Assembly (NCBI GenBank): GCA_900095095.1
Contig: FMBT01000344.1
Coordinates: forward strand, 1-64,000
Reading direction: 5' to 3'
DNA from: Fragilariopsis cylindrus CCMP1102
Lineage: Eukaryota > Bacillariophyta > Bacillariophyceae > Bacillariales > Bacillariaceae
Length of the DNA stretch: 64,000 nucleotides
Below are positions 34,005 to 45,766 of the stretch, piece by piece. A program made the translations under genes and the position numbers. The notes beneath the pieces are model-generated. The model made no database searches and was not told the DNA's origin. It worked only from the letters and a program-made list of their open reading frames with translations. Numbering within the stretch: the first letter of the stretch is position 1; every line of letters begins with the position of its first letter.

Positions 34005-35276
34005 GTTTCAATCTACGTTACCACAACAACTATTCAAAGTATGCAGGGATTTCATTTGTCTCGAGAAATAATAATTATGATTCTGGATATGATTTTCGAG
34101 TTGTCGAGATGTTTGATTTTTTTTATGATTCATTTTTTTTAAATCGCGCGCTCGATCTTTGATGGTCCACGGTACATGTTAATGGTTGGACAACTGACGG
34201 ACGACTAGTGACTTAATGGACAATCTTAAACTTATTTAACTTGAACTTGAGCTTTAATTGAATAGATTTAGAAGCACTAGTGCTTACTTATTAAGAAAGG
34301 GGGGGAGGGGGGGAGGTACGCCCCGGCGCCGTAGTCGCCAAAGATCGCTGGCTGTTAAAACCAGTCAGTAGCTTACAAAGAGATGCCATTCTCTTAGCTT
34401 GTAACATCAGGCCAGTATTATAATGCTTAGGTAAGTGAAAAGATGGGTTAGATTATAGATGAATATAATCGGGCTAAACATGAACTCATAGACTGGGGAG
34501 GGGATCCTCCATTCATGTCTTTAGAATAAAATATGGGGGACGTCTGCACCCCCAAATCTTCTAACTTCAATTTCGCCATTAGCAACAATACTTGCGTCAT
34601 GTTCAATAAAACTTGAATCATTCATATGTATCAACCTCATCTCAATCCAGGGTGGGCGGGCAGGAGAATAAACTTAGTACAGTTGATTTTGGTAGATACT
34701 TAAACTGATCAGGATAGGATCTTTAGATCTTATACTACTGACTTTAGTTCGAGGTAGACTTTTGATTAACTCTGATAACAAAGTTGTGGTCCTTTACCAT
34801 TGTCTTGAGCCAAAGCATATATCAGAGCGCAACATATTCCTTGGTCCTGTCTCTCTTGCCGTTTGCGCGTCGTCTGCCCTTTTCATGTACCTACTAAGCT
34901 TGGGCATGTTTGGGCTAATTGCAATTTTTTTGAGAAGAACATTTGCTGTTACAGAATAGCAGAAACAAACTTTTGGCTCATTGATCTATTCCTCTTCAAA
35001 TGTAACAATCATAACATATCAATGAGGGTGTAGAACTTGAAGCTATTCCATCTGGGTATTCAAATTTTGCTAAACTTCTACTAAAATAAAAATAGTTCTG
35101 CGCTATTTTTGAAAGTTATCAAAGTTTTTGTACTGGAAAAAGTTGTATGAAAACATACTTTATGTCAGGTATTATACAATTGAATTCTATTATTATTACA
35201 GTCTTTTCTTGTTTCTCTCATCTTCTAGAAATTCCCTTACGGAAAAATCCTGTGACCAAATTTGTAATATGAATGT
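34005..35276. other. Intergenic, 1.27 kb
   Basis: Between the HPRT start and the COG4 3' end. It has two G7 runs separated by an A (34299-34313), followed by a GC-rich patch (cgccccggcgccg). A 65-codon open frame near 34762 has no support. No RNA gene recognised. Confidence 0.5.
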
Positions 35277-38200
35277 CTATTCTTCGTCTACTACTTTTAA
35301 GAGCTGACTGACAAGATCTGCTTCGAACTCTACACGCAGGCATAAGTACACTTTGGAATCTTCCATAGACAAATCCCAATTTCCCTTCCGTTTTGAGCTT
35401 GATATAAGGTCGAGAACATCCTCTACATCGTCTAGGTTCATCAATTTAGCAATCTGCAACAAACGCGATAGGGGTGTGCAAGCATTACAGAGTGCAACAT
35501 TCGACGAATTGAATTCGTTCGAGCCTAAGCGATCTTTTGCTGTTTGAATACAAAGAAAAAGTACGGTTGACAATATACGAATACCATGTTAGTAAAAAGA
35601 AAAAAGGGACTGTGATAAGACTGCAACTGCAACTAGCTAGACGGCAGTGGATACGACAATTGGTGTCACTTACCATAGTGGATTAGATCTCTCATGTCAG
35701 AATCTAAACTTAATGCCCCCAAGGCTGTAAATCGACACTGGAGAGGGAAACAGAAAGGAATTAGAGGATATTGATATAAGGAATTTCATATAGGAACAAT
35801 AAGATACAAATTGGTTTCAATATCTTCAGCCTACCTTTTTCAAAGAAACCTCCAAACGCTTTGAGACTGTCCCAAGGACACCTAACACCAGGTTATCAGC
35901 AAGTCGGGGTGCTAAGTGCCGACATAAAGGCACAATAATCTCATCGAGCAACGTGCAAAGACGAGAAACATATGACTCGCTAACTTCTAACAGCTGATAG
36001 GCATCCTCGTTTAGATCATAATTCATGCGAACTGCGTGACGATCATTCGATGTTGTGGTGATAGCTCCCCCACCAATAACAGAAGAAAATCCGCTTGTAC
36101 CTTGGGGAGCTCCGTGATCACTTCCAACAGCATCCGTGACAATAGCACGGATGCGAGGTTTCAGTACTGAAATCAAGGATTCCACGGCTTGGTCTGAAGC
36201 AAGAGTAAAGGTTTCCGCGACCGGACTAAAAGACTTCACACACATACGCAATTGTTCCGTCTCATGCGTCTTTGGAGGAAACCCGTTATCGACACTTGTC
36301 GCTAGGATTCGTTCCAATTCTTTCGTATGATGAGCGGCAACCTCTAAATCATTAAATGAGGCACATGCCCATGAAACTCCTTGTTCAATTTTTTGTTGAC
36401 GTTGCTTATCGTCAATGGCACTTCCTCCAGCCGCGTGGCCCATTACGGCTTGATGGGCCTGTCGACCTGTGAGACCAAGACTGGCTGCTCCAAAGATACC
36501 AGCAGATCCTTCCAGGAGGCCTTCTCCGGGCTTCAGAGGATTCACACCTAATTCTTCTGCTCGGCGACTTAAATACTGCACTAAGACATCCCTCAGACAA
36601 TCGGCAAAGTAATTGGTCACAGCTGAGGCAGTACCGGTGTGACCAGTTGCGAACGCTCTTTGCGCGCCACGACGTGCCGCATACAGGGACGATTCTACTA
36701 TGGAGGTTTTGAGAGTCCGTTGCGGTTGATGGTGCCGGAGGTTCTACCGGTCGCAGTTCCTAGAGAACTGTATTGTCGTGGATCATCGGATAAGATCGCA
36801 AATGCTCGTTGCATTGATGCAAGCAAAAGACTAGACTCAATCGCGGAGTAGAAGCCACCAACTTCAGCAACTTGTTCTTGCAACTTTGTATGAGCTGGTA
36901 ATATTTCGAGTGGCAAGTATTCCTTCTCTCCATCAAATAATTCGTCCGTCGTCATCGTCTTTTTGATCTTTTTCAGTATCGTCGGTTGGCTTCATCCCTG
37001 TCGTCCATTCTCGCCGCTCTCGTTCCATTCGTTGTTCTTCTTGTTCAGATCGGTGCCTTAATTCTCGAGCTTTATTTACTTCCCGGACTGTGTGTTGAAT
37101 GAATCGCGTATAAGATTCGGCATGTTGCAGACAGAGGACAGATTCTTCCATGGATGCATCAACATCAGCTAGACTGCCCACGTCTGTGGAAAAGCCAGCG
37201 TCGTCGAAATTTTCACCATTATGAGCACCCCCGGAAGCTCCTCCTCCTCCCCCCTCAATGATACCAGATGCTAATCGGGCTTCCAAGACGCTATAGATAC
37301 GTTGAGCGTTCCGACATGAGCGTCCCAACTGACGACTCGACACATATTGTTCAAATAGAGGTAGAATAGCGTCTTCGACTTGAATATTTACTAGTTGAAC
37401 GACGGCCGCATCTCCGTCGGCCCTATGCAAACAATGTGATACCATAGGCAAATGATGTCGGAGGATTGTGACAGCGACATTATAAACTCTTCCCATTGGA
37501 ATGTAAGGGGGAGTACGACTATTTGGTGGGTGCTGTTTGTTGTTTGCGTCAACAGGAACGGTCGATTTAGCAGCCTTTTCCAATTCTACCTGTAAAATTC
37601 CTTTCATAAAGCGCAGATAGAGAGTGACCGCTTCCTTTTCATATTGTACCTTCGACATCATAGGCGTAAGTTTTCCCAAAGTTTGTAAATCTGAATTTTG
37701 TACCGCCTGTTGGTAATCTTTCAACAGAGTCGCTCGCAGCGCCTTCTTACTCGATTCCAATTGTGTTACTGTATACTCCCCCGCATACGCCTTCGCCCTT
37801 GCAGTCAATCTATGTTTTTGCATGAGCATTCCATAGTCCCGAATGGCCGCACTGGCTTGTTCCAATCTCTGAGCCGATAGTGATTGAGCGGCCACATCGC
37901 TGGCCTTCCGAAGAAGTAGCGCGGTTTCAACATCAGTTGCGTTTTGTTCTAGTTCACGTTTCTCCTGTTCCAACTGAATAATTTCTTGTGATGCTTGGGA
38001 TCCACCGGACGCGATCTTTGTAAGGGAATTTAGGATGGAATCAGAGCATGCAATGGCCATAGCGACGGGATGTGAATCCGCATCTTGCATATTAGGAAGG
38101 CGTTTTAATAAATCCGGAAGATTACTGTTGTTATTAATGCCAGATGACAAGGGATCTTCGCTGATTTCGGCGATCAGTTTCCTAGAAAGGTCTACTGCTC

Positions 38201-38324
38201 TTCCTTTTGAGTTACGTGATAATGCCATAAGAGCCTCATATGGATCATCAAATTCCAATGCTTGCAAGAATGTCTTCGGTATGTTGTTAGGAAGATCATC
38301 TTTTGTTTCAACACCATCAGTCAT
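35277..38324 (-). CDS. COG4, conserved oligomeric Golgi complex subunit 4, two frame breaks
   Basis: Complement of join 35277..35539, 35674..35737, 35835..38324, about 938 aa. COG4 belongs to lobe A of the COG tethering complex and binds SNAREs in retrograde Golgi traffic. The N-terminal third is helical (about 115-240, QEIIQLEQEKRELEQNATDV, then DYGMLMQKHRLTAR). The middle has LYLRFMKGILQVELEKA and AESYTRFIQHTVREVNKAR. The best evidence is the C-terminus: FTALGALSLDSDMRDLIHY, then LLQIAKLMNLDDVEDVLDL and a final LCLRVEF-containing helix, as in human COG4. Two one-base frame changes are needed, near 36965 (one base extra in an ACGACGG stretch) and near 36710 (one missing). Both introns are GT-AG. 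It diverges from the SMARCAL1-like gene by 386 bp. Confidence 0.85.
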
Positions 38325-38710
38325 GTTGAGAGTCAGAGAGTGAAAGGAGAAATGTTACTATGCTTACACCGAAGGGTCCTATTAGACTAAAGACTTGCTT
38401 GTCGTTGTTGTGATAGTTTTTGGGTGATACTGAGAATACGAGAAGGGAGATAAGGGAGGCAGATATGATATGATCATTTATCATGATGTCTTCTAGTTAA
38501 ATTTCCAGAAGGAAATTATTCCGTTGGACCATGCTTGAATGCAGACTTTTGAGACTATTTCTGTTTGGCGTCGTTTTCGCGATTGGGATCCCGCACGACT
38601 TATTACGACTGTTAATTTTTTTAAAATTTTGGTTGTTATATTTTAAATTCAAATGCGAAACAAACAACACAAACCAAGGAACACCGACAAAGCCCCTATA
38701 TAATTCAAAG
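38325..38710. promoter_or_regulatory. Divergent intergenic region, COG4 / SMARCAL1-like
   Basis: 386 bp shared upstream region. The plus-strand frame is open back to 38531, but I place the start at 38711. No specific element supported. Confidence 0.4.
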
Positions 38711-41132
38711 ATGGTATATAATCCCTATGCAAAAAAACGTGCTCGACCAGCAGAATGGGGTTCTTCGAATTTATCGTCCTCGGCGTCATCAACGGTGAAA
38801 CCAGTCCCTGTAGCTGCTGTTACTCAATCGAATGTTCCCAATAGCCAACAATCAAGGTTAGGATCGTCCGCATCTTCGCATACTTTTGTGAACAAAGGAC
38901 GCGAAATCCATGGTATCAATGATAGTAGTGGAAGCTTTGATAATGAACAAAAATTAAGAGCAAATCTAACAAAGAATGATAACGGAAATAATACACAGCA
39001 TGCACACCCAATGGGCAAACGATACCACAATCCTTATCTGAAAAATGACAGAAACGGCGTGTCGTCGGCGGGATTACAAAGAAGTAGTGGTCTAGCGTTG
39101 CACAAAGATACCGCTTCAGTACAAAGTGAAGAGTCTTCTAACGAATCTCATGTATCAGGACGTGTAGTCGATAGTACTACGATTAACACTACAGCCACTA
39201 ATAGAACCTCTACTATGTTGCCCTCTAGTATGGCATCGATTCGACCAACATCGTGGAAATCTAGTAGTACACGTATTGGTGAGAGGCCGAAATCTTTAGT
39301 TGGTACGTCGACTTGTAGCGCTTCAAAAGGTATGCAACCTCAAGCAGGTACACAACTTAGAATGCAATCATCTGGCAATAGGACTACTACAAGCACAAAT
39401 ACTAACCACCATCAAATCGGACAAGATGATAGTGTCGTCGGCCGTCTCCCCCGTGAAATATCCTACACTCCAGACGAGGTTAAGCCTATCCAAGATGAAT
39501 ATCGAATGATGTTAATTAAGAATGCTAAACTATCGGCTCCTCTCAAGAATGGTTGGACGTTGTTCCCACACCAAAAAAAGGCTATCGTTCGCGCACTTAC
39601 CATGCGACGGATGATCTTAGCACTCGATATGGGACTTGGGAAGACATTGATTGGCGCTGTCTGGTCTAAGGCTTTTACGGAAACATTTGGACGAGGCAAG
39701 CTAAAAGTATACATAATTTGTCCAGTCTCATTAAAAGAGGAATGGAGAAGAACTGCGGTAGACAAGGTTGGTTTGATGGTGCAGGACGAAAAGTCAAAAC
39801 AAAAAAATAAGAAGTCCACGAAGAATAAGGAAAGTGTAACACGGGATAAAAATAACGGAGACGATGAATTAGACTTGAAAGTGTCGATTTGTAGCTGGGC
39901 GAAAGTTCCAACGCAGGTGGAATCTCACATCGAACAGTTCGTTGTGTGCTGCGATGAAGCTCATGCCATGCAATCTACACAAGCGCAACGTACAAAGGAC
40001 GTACTGAATTTGGTGGATGATAAAAGGTACGCGGGGAAGGAAATCAAATCCAAGGATCACTATGATAGTCTGCAAGTTTTTTGTTTTGAATATCAAGTGA
40101 TTTTTAATTAATTCGAAGTTGATGATTTCGTCTAACCTTTTCTTTTTCTTGCCTTTTAGATGTGTGGGCCTTCTCTTACTCACGGGCACCCCGATGAAAA
40201 ATGGTAAACCGAGTAACCTATTTCCTTTACTGAAAGCGGTCCGTCATCCCTTAGGAAGAAATCAAAAGGCTTATGAAGCTCATTTTTGTAATGGTATGCT
40301 AAAGAATTTTGGTAGAGGAGCTACATGGGATGCAAGTGGTTGTTCAAATTTAGATCAGCTGAAACAGATGGTCGCATCCAACTTGCTTCACATGACAAAG
40401 GAGCAATGCTTGACGGACCTCCCGCCAATGATAAACATTTTCCATGATGTTCCCGTCAGCAGTCGATTCCAAATTCAATATGAACAAGCCATTGTGCATC
40501 TAGCCAACATACAAGCTAACTCAAGCAAATTGAGTGACGAGTCGGTTTTAGGTGCAGTCCAGAGACTTCGAGTTGTATGTGCGTATGCTAAGGTGGAAGC
40601 TACAGTTGAACTTGCCAGAACAATCCTCGACAATGAACCCGCAGTCGTGATCTTTACGTTTTTTGCTCAAGTTGCAAAGCAAGTCCATTCGAAGCTTGCT
40701 GCTAGTGGATGGCCATGTAGCCTTCTAACCGGAGAAACTCCACAAAAGAAACGACAAGAACTTGTCGATAACTTTCAAAATGGACTGACAAGTGTATTCG
40801 TCTGCACATTTGGCGCTGGAGGTGTAGGTCTCACATTGACGGCAGCATCTACTATTGTTCTACTCGATCGTCCCTGGACACCCGGAGAAACTAGACAAGC
40901 TGAAGATCGAATTCGAAGAATCGGTCAAATGAAAAAATGTAAATCGTACTGGATGCGCTCATTCGACCTCGACAAAGAAATCGATGCAACATTGGAATCA
41001 AAAAAACAAACCACTAACGCAGTTCTCAATAGAAATGGGAACCAGTCTGCCATCGCTGCTCCATCTTGCAAGATCTCGATCAACCGACTGATTCATTCTT
41101 TTGTCCTATCAGAAAATAGGAAGAATTTGTAG
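38711..41132 (+). CDS. SMARCAL1/ZRANB3-type SNF2 annealing helicase
   Basis: Join 38711..40026 and 40160..41132, 762 aa. SMARCAL1-like enzymes rewind RPA-coated DNA and remodel stalled forks. Residues about 1-250 are low complexity and contain a repeated NPY(A/L)K motif at the extreme N-terminus and near residue 108. The SNF2 core follows: FPHQKKAIVRAL, motif I LDMGLGKTLIG, YIICPVSLKEEW, motif II CCDEAHAM, LLLTGTPMKNGKPSNLFPLL. The helicase-C half has VIFTFFAQVAKQVHSKL, GAGGVGLTLTAAS, LLDRPWTPGETRQAEDRIRRIGQ. The compact insert-free core and PVSLKEEW favour SMARCAL1/ZRANB3 over other SNF2 groups. No HARP box or zinc finger is seen. I prefer ATG 38711 over the in-frame ATG at 38531 because the extra 60 residues are an unrelated hydrophobic stretch. 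No frame breaks. Confidence 0.9.
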
Positions 41133-41433
41133 CCTTGTGAAAGACGGTTAAGATTAATTTGAAATTGAAATAGACTTCAATTTGATGAGGAGCTATTAGC
41201 ATGATGCGCACGATAACAAGCGCACATTCTCGAGATCTTATGAATAATTTTGAAAAACCCAAATAGTATCGAAAAGTTAAATTAATACATTATTACTCTT
41301 TTAGCTGTTTTTTCACAAAAGGAAAAGATGACTAACCATTCTATATAATTCTAAGTAAATGTACATCTAATATTATATACATTTACAAAACCATACTGGT
41401 AGGGCTTCCCGACCTCAGAAGAAACGAAAGATG
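41133..41433. other. Intergenic, convergent
   Basis: 300 bp between the 3' ends of the SMARCAL1-like and RRM genes. AT-rich; no feature recognised. Confidence 0.5.
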
Positions 41434-42576
41434 TCATCTTTCTAATTTTTTCAAAAAATCTTCATCGCAATTAATTCTTATATTCCGCCGTTGCTTCCGA
41501 TTTTCTTTCTTTCTATACCGTCTCGCTCGACTTGGATTGCTGTTATTGTTGTTGTTGCTATCATTTCTATTGTTATCTTTGTCACGCTTCCCATCGGCTC
41601 CTCCTTTTCGAATTCGGGGAGATATTCTTCGCATACTGAGATCATTATTTTTTCTTTTTGGTATCTTTTTTGCAACACCTAAAACATACGCTACAATACT
41701 TTCCGGCACTCGTACTCTACCCTTACTTTTATCATCACTTATTTCTTCTACTCGTAATCTCCGTCCCATAAATTTAAAACCGTGGAACCGTATAATAGCG
41801 GCCTAAATCGTCATCGTCGTCGTAAAGATAGAGAAGAGGGATACAAATAAGATAATAATGGTGAGAGAAAAAAGGGGACGACAGCAACAGTATTGTTGTA
41901 TATACAATTATACCACCACAACTTGTACTAATTGATATGTGCAATTGTACAATTTATGTGTACAATATAATATCATATCATATCATATCATACTCACTTC
42001 CTTCTCTTCTACTGTTGGAAATGAAACAAATCCATATTCCAATGATTGACTATTCGGTCGTCGAGCAACACATGCCGGTACTGATTGTAACGTACTAACT
42101 ACACGAAATGTACGTGATAAATCTTCATCTTGTGCAAATTCGCATAAATTTCCAACAAATATCGTCGTATCGAGCATTATGTCAGGAAGAGGAACAAGTT
42201 CGTAGCGTTGACCACCCATCAACAATTCTATTTCATCAGGATCTTGAAGATTACGAACCATCGACAACACAACATTTCCATTTGCTGATTTTGTCGATGA
42301 TGACAATCCTGTATTTTTGTGCTTCGTCTTTGGAATAGAAACTGTTTTTGATGGTTTTGTCATTGTTTTTGCCACTGTAGAAATTATTCTTCCCGATATA
42401 AAACTATTACATCCGGAGGGAAGCAATAATAATACACCCAAGAATAGTAGCATTGTTGATGGTGATGTTGATGTCATTTTTTTAAACGACGACGGCGATG
42501 ACGACGACGACGATGACAATGCCGGCAGTCTTTTTCTGTTGTCTTGTTGCTTATCGGGATATACCACCATTTTCAT
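41434..42576 (-). CDS. Plastid-type RRM RNA-binding protein
   Basis: Complement of join 41434..41802 and 41998..42576, 315 aa from the first ATG. An internal ATG (MTSTSPSTM, residue 34) sits just before the hydrophobic core LLFLGVLLLLPSG and CNS/FISG. It may be the true start, because a signal peptide should be N-terminal. After a basic transit-like region comes one RRM: RNP2 TIFVGNL (about 140-146), RNP1 LEYGFVSF, and the last strand HGFKFMGRRLRVEE after the intron. The tail is very basic, with Asn repeats and KRxx clusters, which suits RNA binding. Likely role: plastid RNA processing or stability (inference). The intron carries a CATAT repeat next to its donor. Some ATP-synthase-like leaders end similarly, but the RRM is clear. 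Confidence 0.82.
41803..41997 (-). other. Intron of the RRM gene with pentanucleotide repeat
   Basis: 195 nt, GTGAGT...TTTAG. The first 25 bases after the donor are an (ATATG)n repeat on the coding strand, seen as (CATAT)n at 41972-41992. Confidence 0.85.
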
Positions 42577-44009
42577 CGTTGGGCTGTCTGTTGTTTAGTT
42601 TTGATTTGGTTATATAATTTTTTAAAAAGTCGAAACCACAAATGACGAGAAACGAACAAAGTGATAATTGATATGGAATACAAGATTCCAATGTAAATAA
42701 ATTCTTCTTTTGAATTTTTTTTTTCCTGTCTTCGTGTATCTATGTGTACTCTGATTATTGATACCGTAATGCTATTTAAAAATAAATGCGATCAAGTTCT
42801 GCTCTGTTCTCGTCCTTTTTTTTGTTTTCCACAATGACAAAATCAATACTGTATGATTATAGAGGATTCGTTAATTTGGTTTCGCTTATAGTTCAACCAT
42901 GTCGCTTATATTCGCCTTTCTTCTCTTCGAATCAAACAAAATTAAAGACGGCAGAGATTCGATTCGTGAGAATCTTGGTTCTGTTCGATGTGAGTTGAGT
43001 GTGCTGAGCGATGATTGGCTTCCTCTTTTGAGTCCTCTTCTGAGCTTTCATGAAGAAATAACAAATCATTAAAATTATAAATTCTGATGTTTTTCTTGAC
43101 TTATTTTGCGGCGCAGATAAAAATAATGAGTGACGTGTCATACTCAATGAAAAATATTCTAAAAATAGTATCTGTTTTTAATTTGTTTTCTGTCATGAGG
43201 AAAGCAACTTTAAAGTACAGTACAAGTGTGTATAATGTGGTTTAGGTGGTATATAATATGAATAGGAGTAATGGGCAATGGTTTCATGAGATTCCTTCCC
43301 TTATGATTTGTCTCAAATTTAGACAACATCACACACATCAATCATACTGTCATTGACTTCAAAAAATCTTGATGAACAAAGTGCATTTACATGATGAGAT
43401 ATTACGTAACCCCCCAACCTGTTTTCATTATTTTTCTATTCTTTTGAAAAACAACTGGAACAACATCAACACCATCTGCATGCCAGTGTTGACATTTGAC
43501 ATTTCAATTGGTGCTGATAGATAGACTCGACTCTCTGATTGATTGATTGATTGATTGATTGATCCAACTAATTATGAGCAATGGTGGTATGGTATTTTTC
43601 CTTATAGTGTATGCCATAGCCATAGTATCAATGACCAACCAGCACAATACCACCAACTCTAACTTACTGTGCTCAATTCCCTAATTAATTCTTCTCTGAT
43701 GATCTTGACTTCCTCTTTCACATTTTCATTTTCGGGTGCATCCCCCTTTTCGATTTTCACCCCCGCACCCAATTTCACGTTCTTCCACGTCACAACAATC
43801 ACACCCCCAGAAAAAATATGATTCCTCAGAACTGTGTTGATCATACCATCGTTATTACTATTAGCACCAAGGGTCGATAGATCAACACAACCGAACAACA
43901 ATTGCAGTATCTATCGAATAGGTGCGATAGTCTAACTAGTTATTTATCTTAGATCCATTCAATCCAAAACTTATACCTGTACAAAACAATATCGCAACTA
44001 TACAACTCC
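42577..44009. other. Divergent intergenic region, 1.4 kb, RRM gene / ClpR
   Basis: No supported gene. It contains a (TGAT)n microsatellite near 43537-43562. Two open frames (42786-42998 plus, 43659-43901 minus) have start codons but no motif, splice partner or family match, so I leave them uncalled. Confidence 0.45.
43537..43562. repeat. (TGAT)n microsatellite
   Basis: About six copies of TGAT; same motif class as the tract at the TPC start. Confidence 0.85.
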
Positions 44010-45244
44010 ATGATGTTGAGATTTCAATCCTGGTCCGCCGTTGCAGTCGTGATATTTTCGATCCTACTGAATGCCGAAAATAACAATAATTGCTGTTCCG
44101 CTTTTTCCTTTGCATCGACGGGAGATCCAGTTACAGCAGCAAGTTTGAGTCAAAAGGCCGTAACGAAAGCATCAAATAATCATTTTATGAGTGCTGGGAC
44201 TCGAAGAGATACAATCAAAATGCCAAGCCAAACTCCGATGGTCCCATGGACGGTACGTGTCTGTCTGTTTCAAAATACCTTGTTTCGTTTTGTGTTGATT
44301 TGATTTGATTTTGATTTGATTTGCACTGGTAAAAAATTCAAAAGTTAGTGCTCTTCTCAATTCATTTTTTAATACATTTCATGGTACTTATATGCTTTAT
44401 TATGATGTACGATGTGATGAAAAATTGGACCATATGATTGACTTAATGCCATGCCGATACAAATGGACTTTTGAAACTTCTTACATGTATTTTAGCCTCC
44501 TGGTTCAGACTATGCTCAATTTATGGATATTAATTCCGCTATGTATCGGGACCGCACCCTAATGATATCTAGATTCATCGATGAAGAGGCCGCGAATGAA
44601 ATTATCTCCATCCTACTTTGGATGAGACAACAGGATTCCTACAAGACCATATCCATTTATTTTAACGTTCCTGGTGCTTTATTACGTCCATCATTGGCTA
44701 TTTATGATTTGATTGAACAAACCAAACAAACTTGTGAAATTGAAACGGTCAATCTAGGTTTGTGTACCGGTATGGGATCGTTCTTGTGTGCAGCGGGGAC
44801 GAAGGGAAAACGATCAGCTATGCCTAATTCTCGATTCTTATTACAACGTATGGGATTAGATCAACCGGTTCGTGGACAAGCAACCGACATTGTTTTAGAA
44901 GTAAAAACATCAAAATGTGGAATGATAGAACCGAAAAGATACTCGCCACGTTGACAGGCCAGCCCATTGAAAAGGTTCAGACCGATTTGAAACGAGATTT
45001 TTATCTAAGTTCCGATGAGGCTGTTCAGTATGGACTAATAGATCAGGTACTATTGCCATCTCCTATGAAACGGGCCGCAAGAGGTCAAAGTGCAGACTTA
45101 GGAATTTTCGAAGGTGACGAAGAGCAAAAGTATCAAGGTAGAGAAGCTAGCGATGGTGGTGGTTGGGGTAGTCAACAACAAACTCCACCTTCGAATGATA
45201 AGCGAAAGGATGACGAGCCAAAAGAGCCAAAAACTAGCAAGTAA
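44010..45244 (+). CDS. Plastid ClpR-like (catalytically inactive ClpP) subunit, one frame break
   Basis: Join 44010..44252 and 44496..45244, about 330 aa. The leader is a textbook diatom plastid signal: hydrophobic [12 protein letters not shown], then [10 protein letters not shown]. The mature part has the ClpP fold: [26 protein letters not shown], a core ending in [27 protein letters not shown] and QATDI. In active ClpP the core reads SMG and the next motif contains IHQP. Here Ser is Gly and His is Gln, so the catalytic Ser and His are both gone. This defines ClpR-type subunits, which assemble with ClpP in the plastid Clp core. The frame breaks near 44908, where one A is missing from AAAAA. 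The next frame continues [10 protein letters not shown] and [16 protein letters not shown], both conserved. A Ser/Gly/Lys-rich tail follows. Confidence 0.88.
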
Positions 45245-45766
45245 TAAATAAAATAAAAAGTATAATAGTGATATTAATTATTGAAATTATCTTGCGTCTC
45301 GAATATAAATAAGTATTATTTTAAGCTTCGTAGTCATTTTCTTTCCTCTCTTTTTGTTTCTTTGAAAATATTAAATGAATCGAATCAATCGACTTCATGA
45401 TTCTCCTCTAGCGAGAAAAAGAATACAATTGCGTATAGTATAGTATCTTTTATATGAGTTCGATGCAAATACCAAGCTGCATCGAATTATTCCAACATGA
45501 AGAGAAAAATGAAAAATATTCAATCTTTTTTAGTTTTTACAGAAAAGTACATACATATCCAGATTATATTATGTAGAAGCCTAACATTCAGCATCGGTAA
45601 CAAGCTTCAGAGGATATACAATAATGAATATGAAGCTGTGATCGCATGATCTTGTGGTGAATTGCGTGGTGAATTTTTGCTCTCCCTCCCCCAAGATAGG
45701 ATCGGCACCTTTTTTTTGTAGAATATGAATAGGAGATTTTAAAGTTTACATTTTTAAAAAGCAACA
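45245..45766. other. Intergenic, convergent
   Basis: 520 bp between two 3' ends. AT-rich, with a short inverted segment around tcgatgcaaatacc/gctgcatcga near 45460. No gene seen. Confidence 0.5.

Noticed and set aside
34762-34959. 65-codon frame between HPRT and COG4
   Set aside because: Hydrophobic C-terminal end but no start context, homology or splice evidence.
43659-43901. 80-codon minus-strand frame upstream of ClpR
   Set aside because: Tidy charged C-terminus, but no family, no partner exon and promoter location; insufficient to call.
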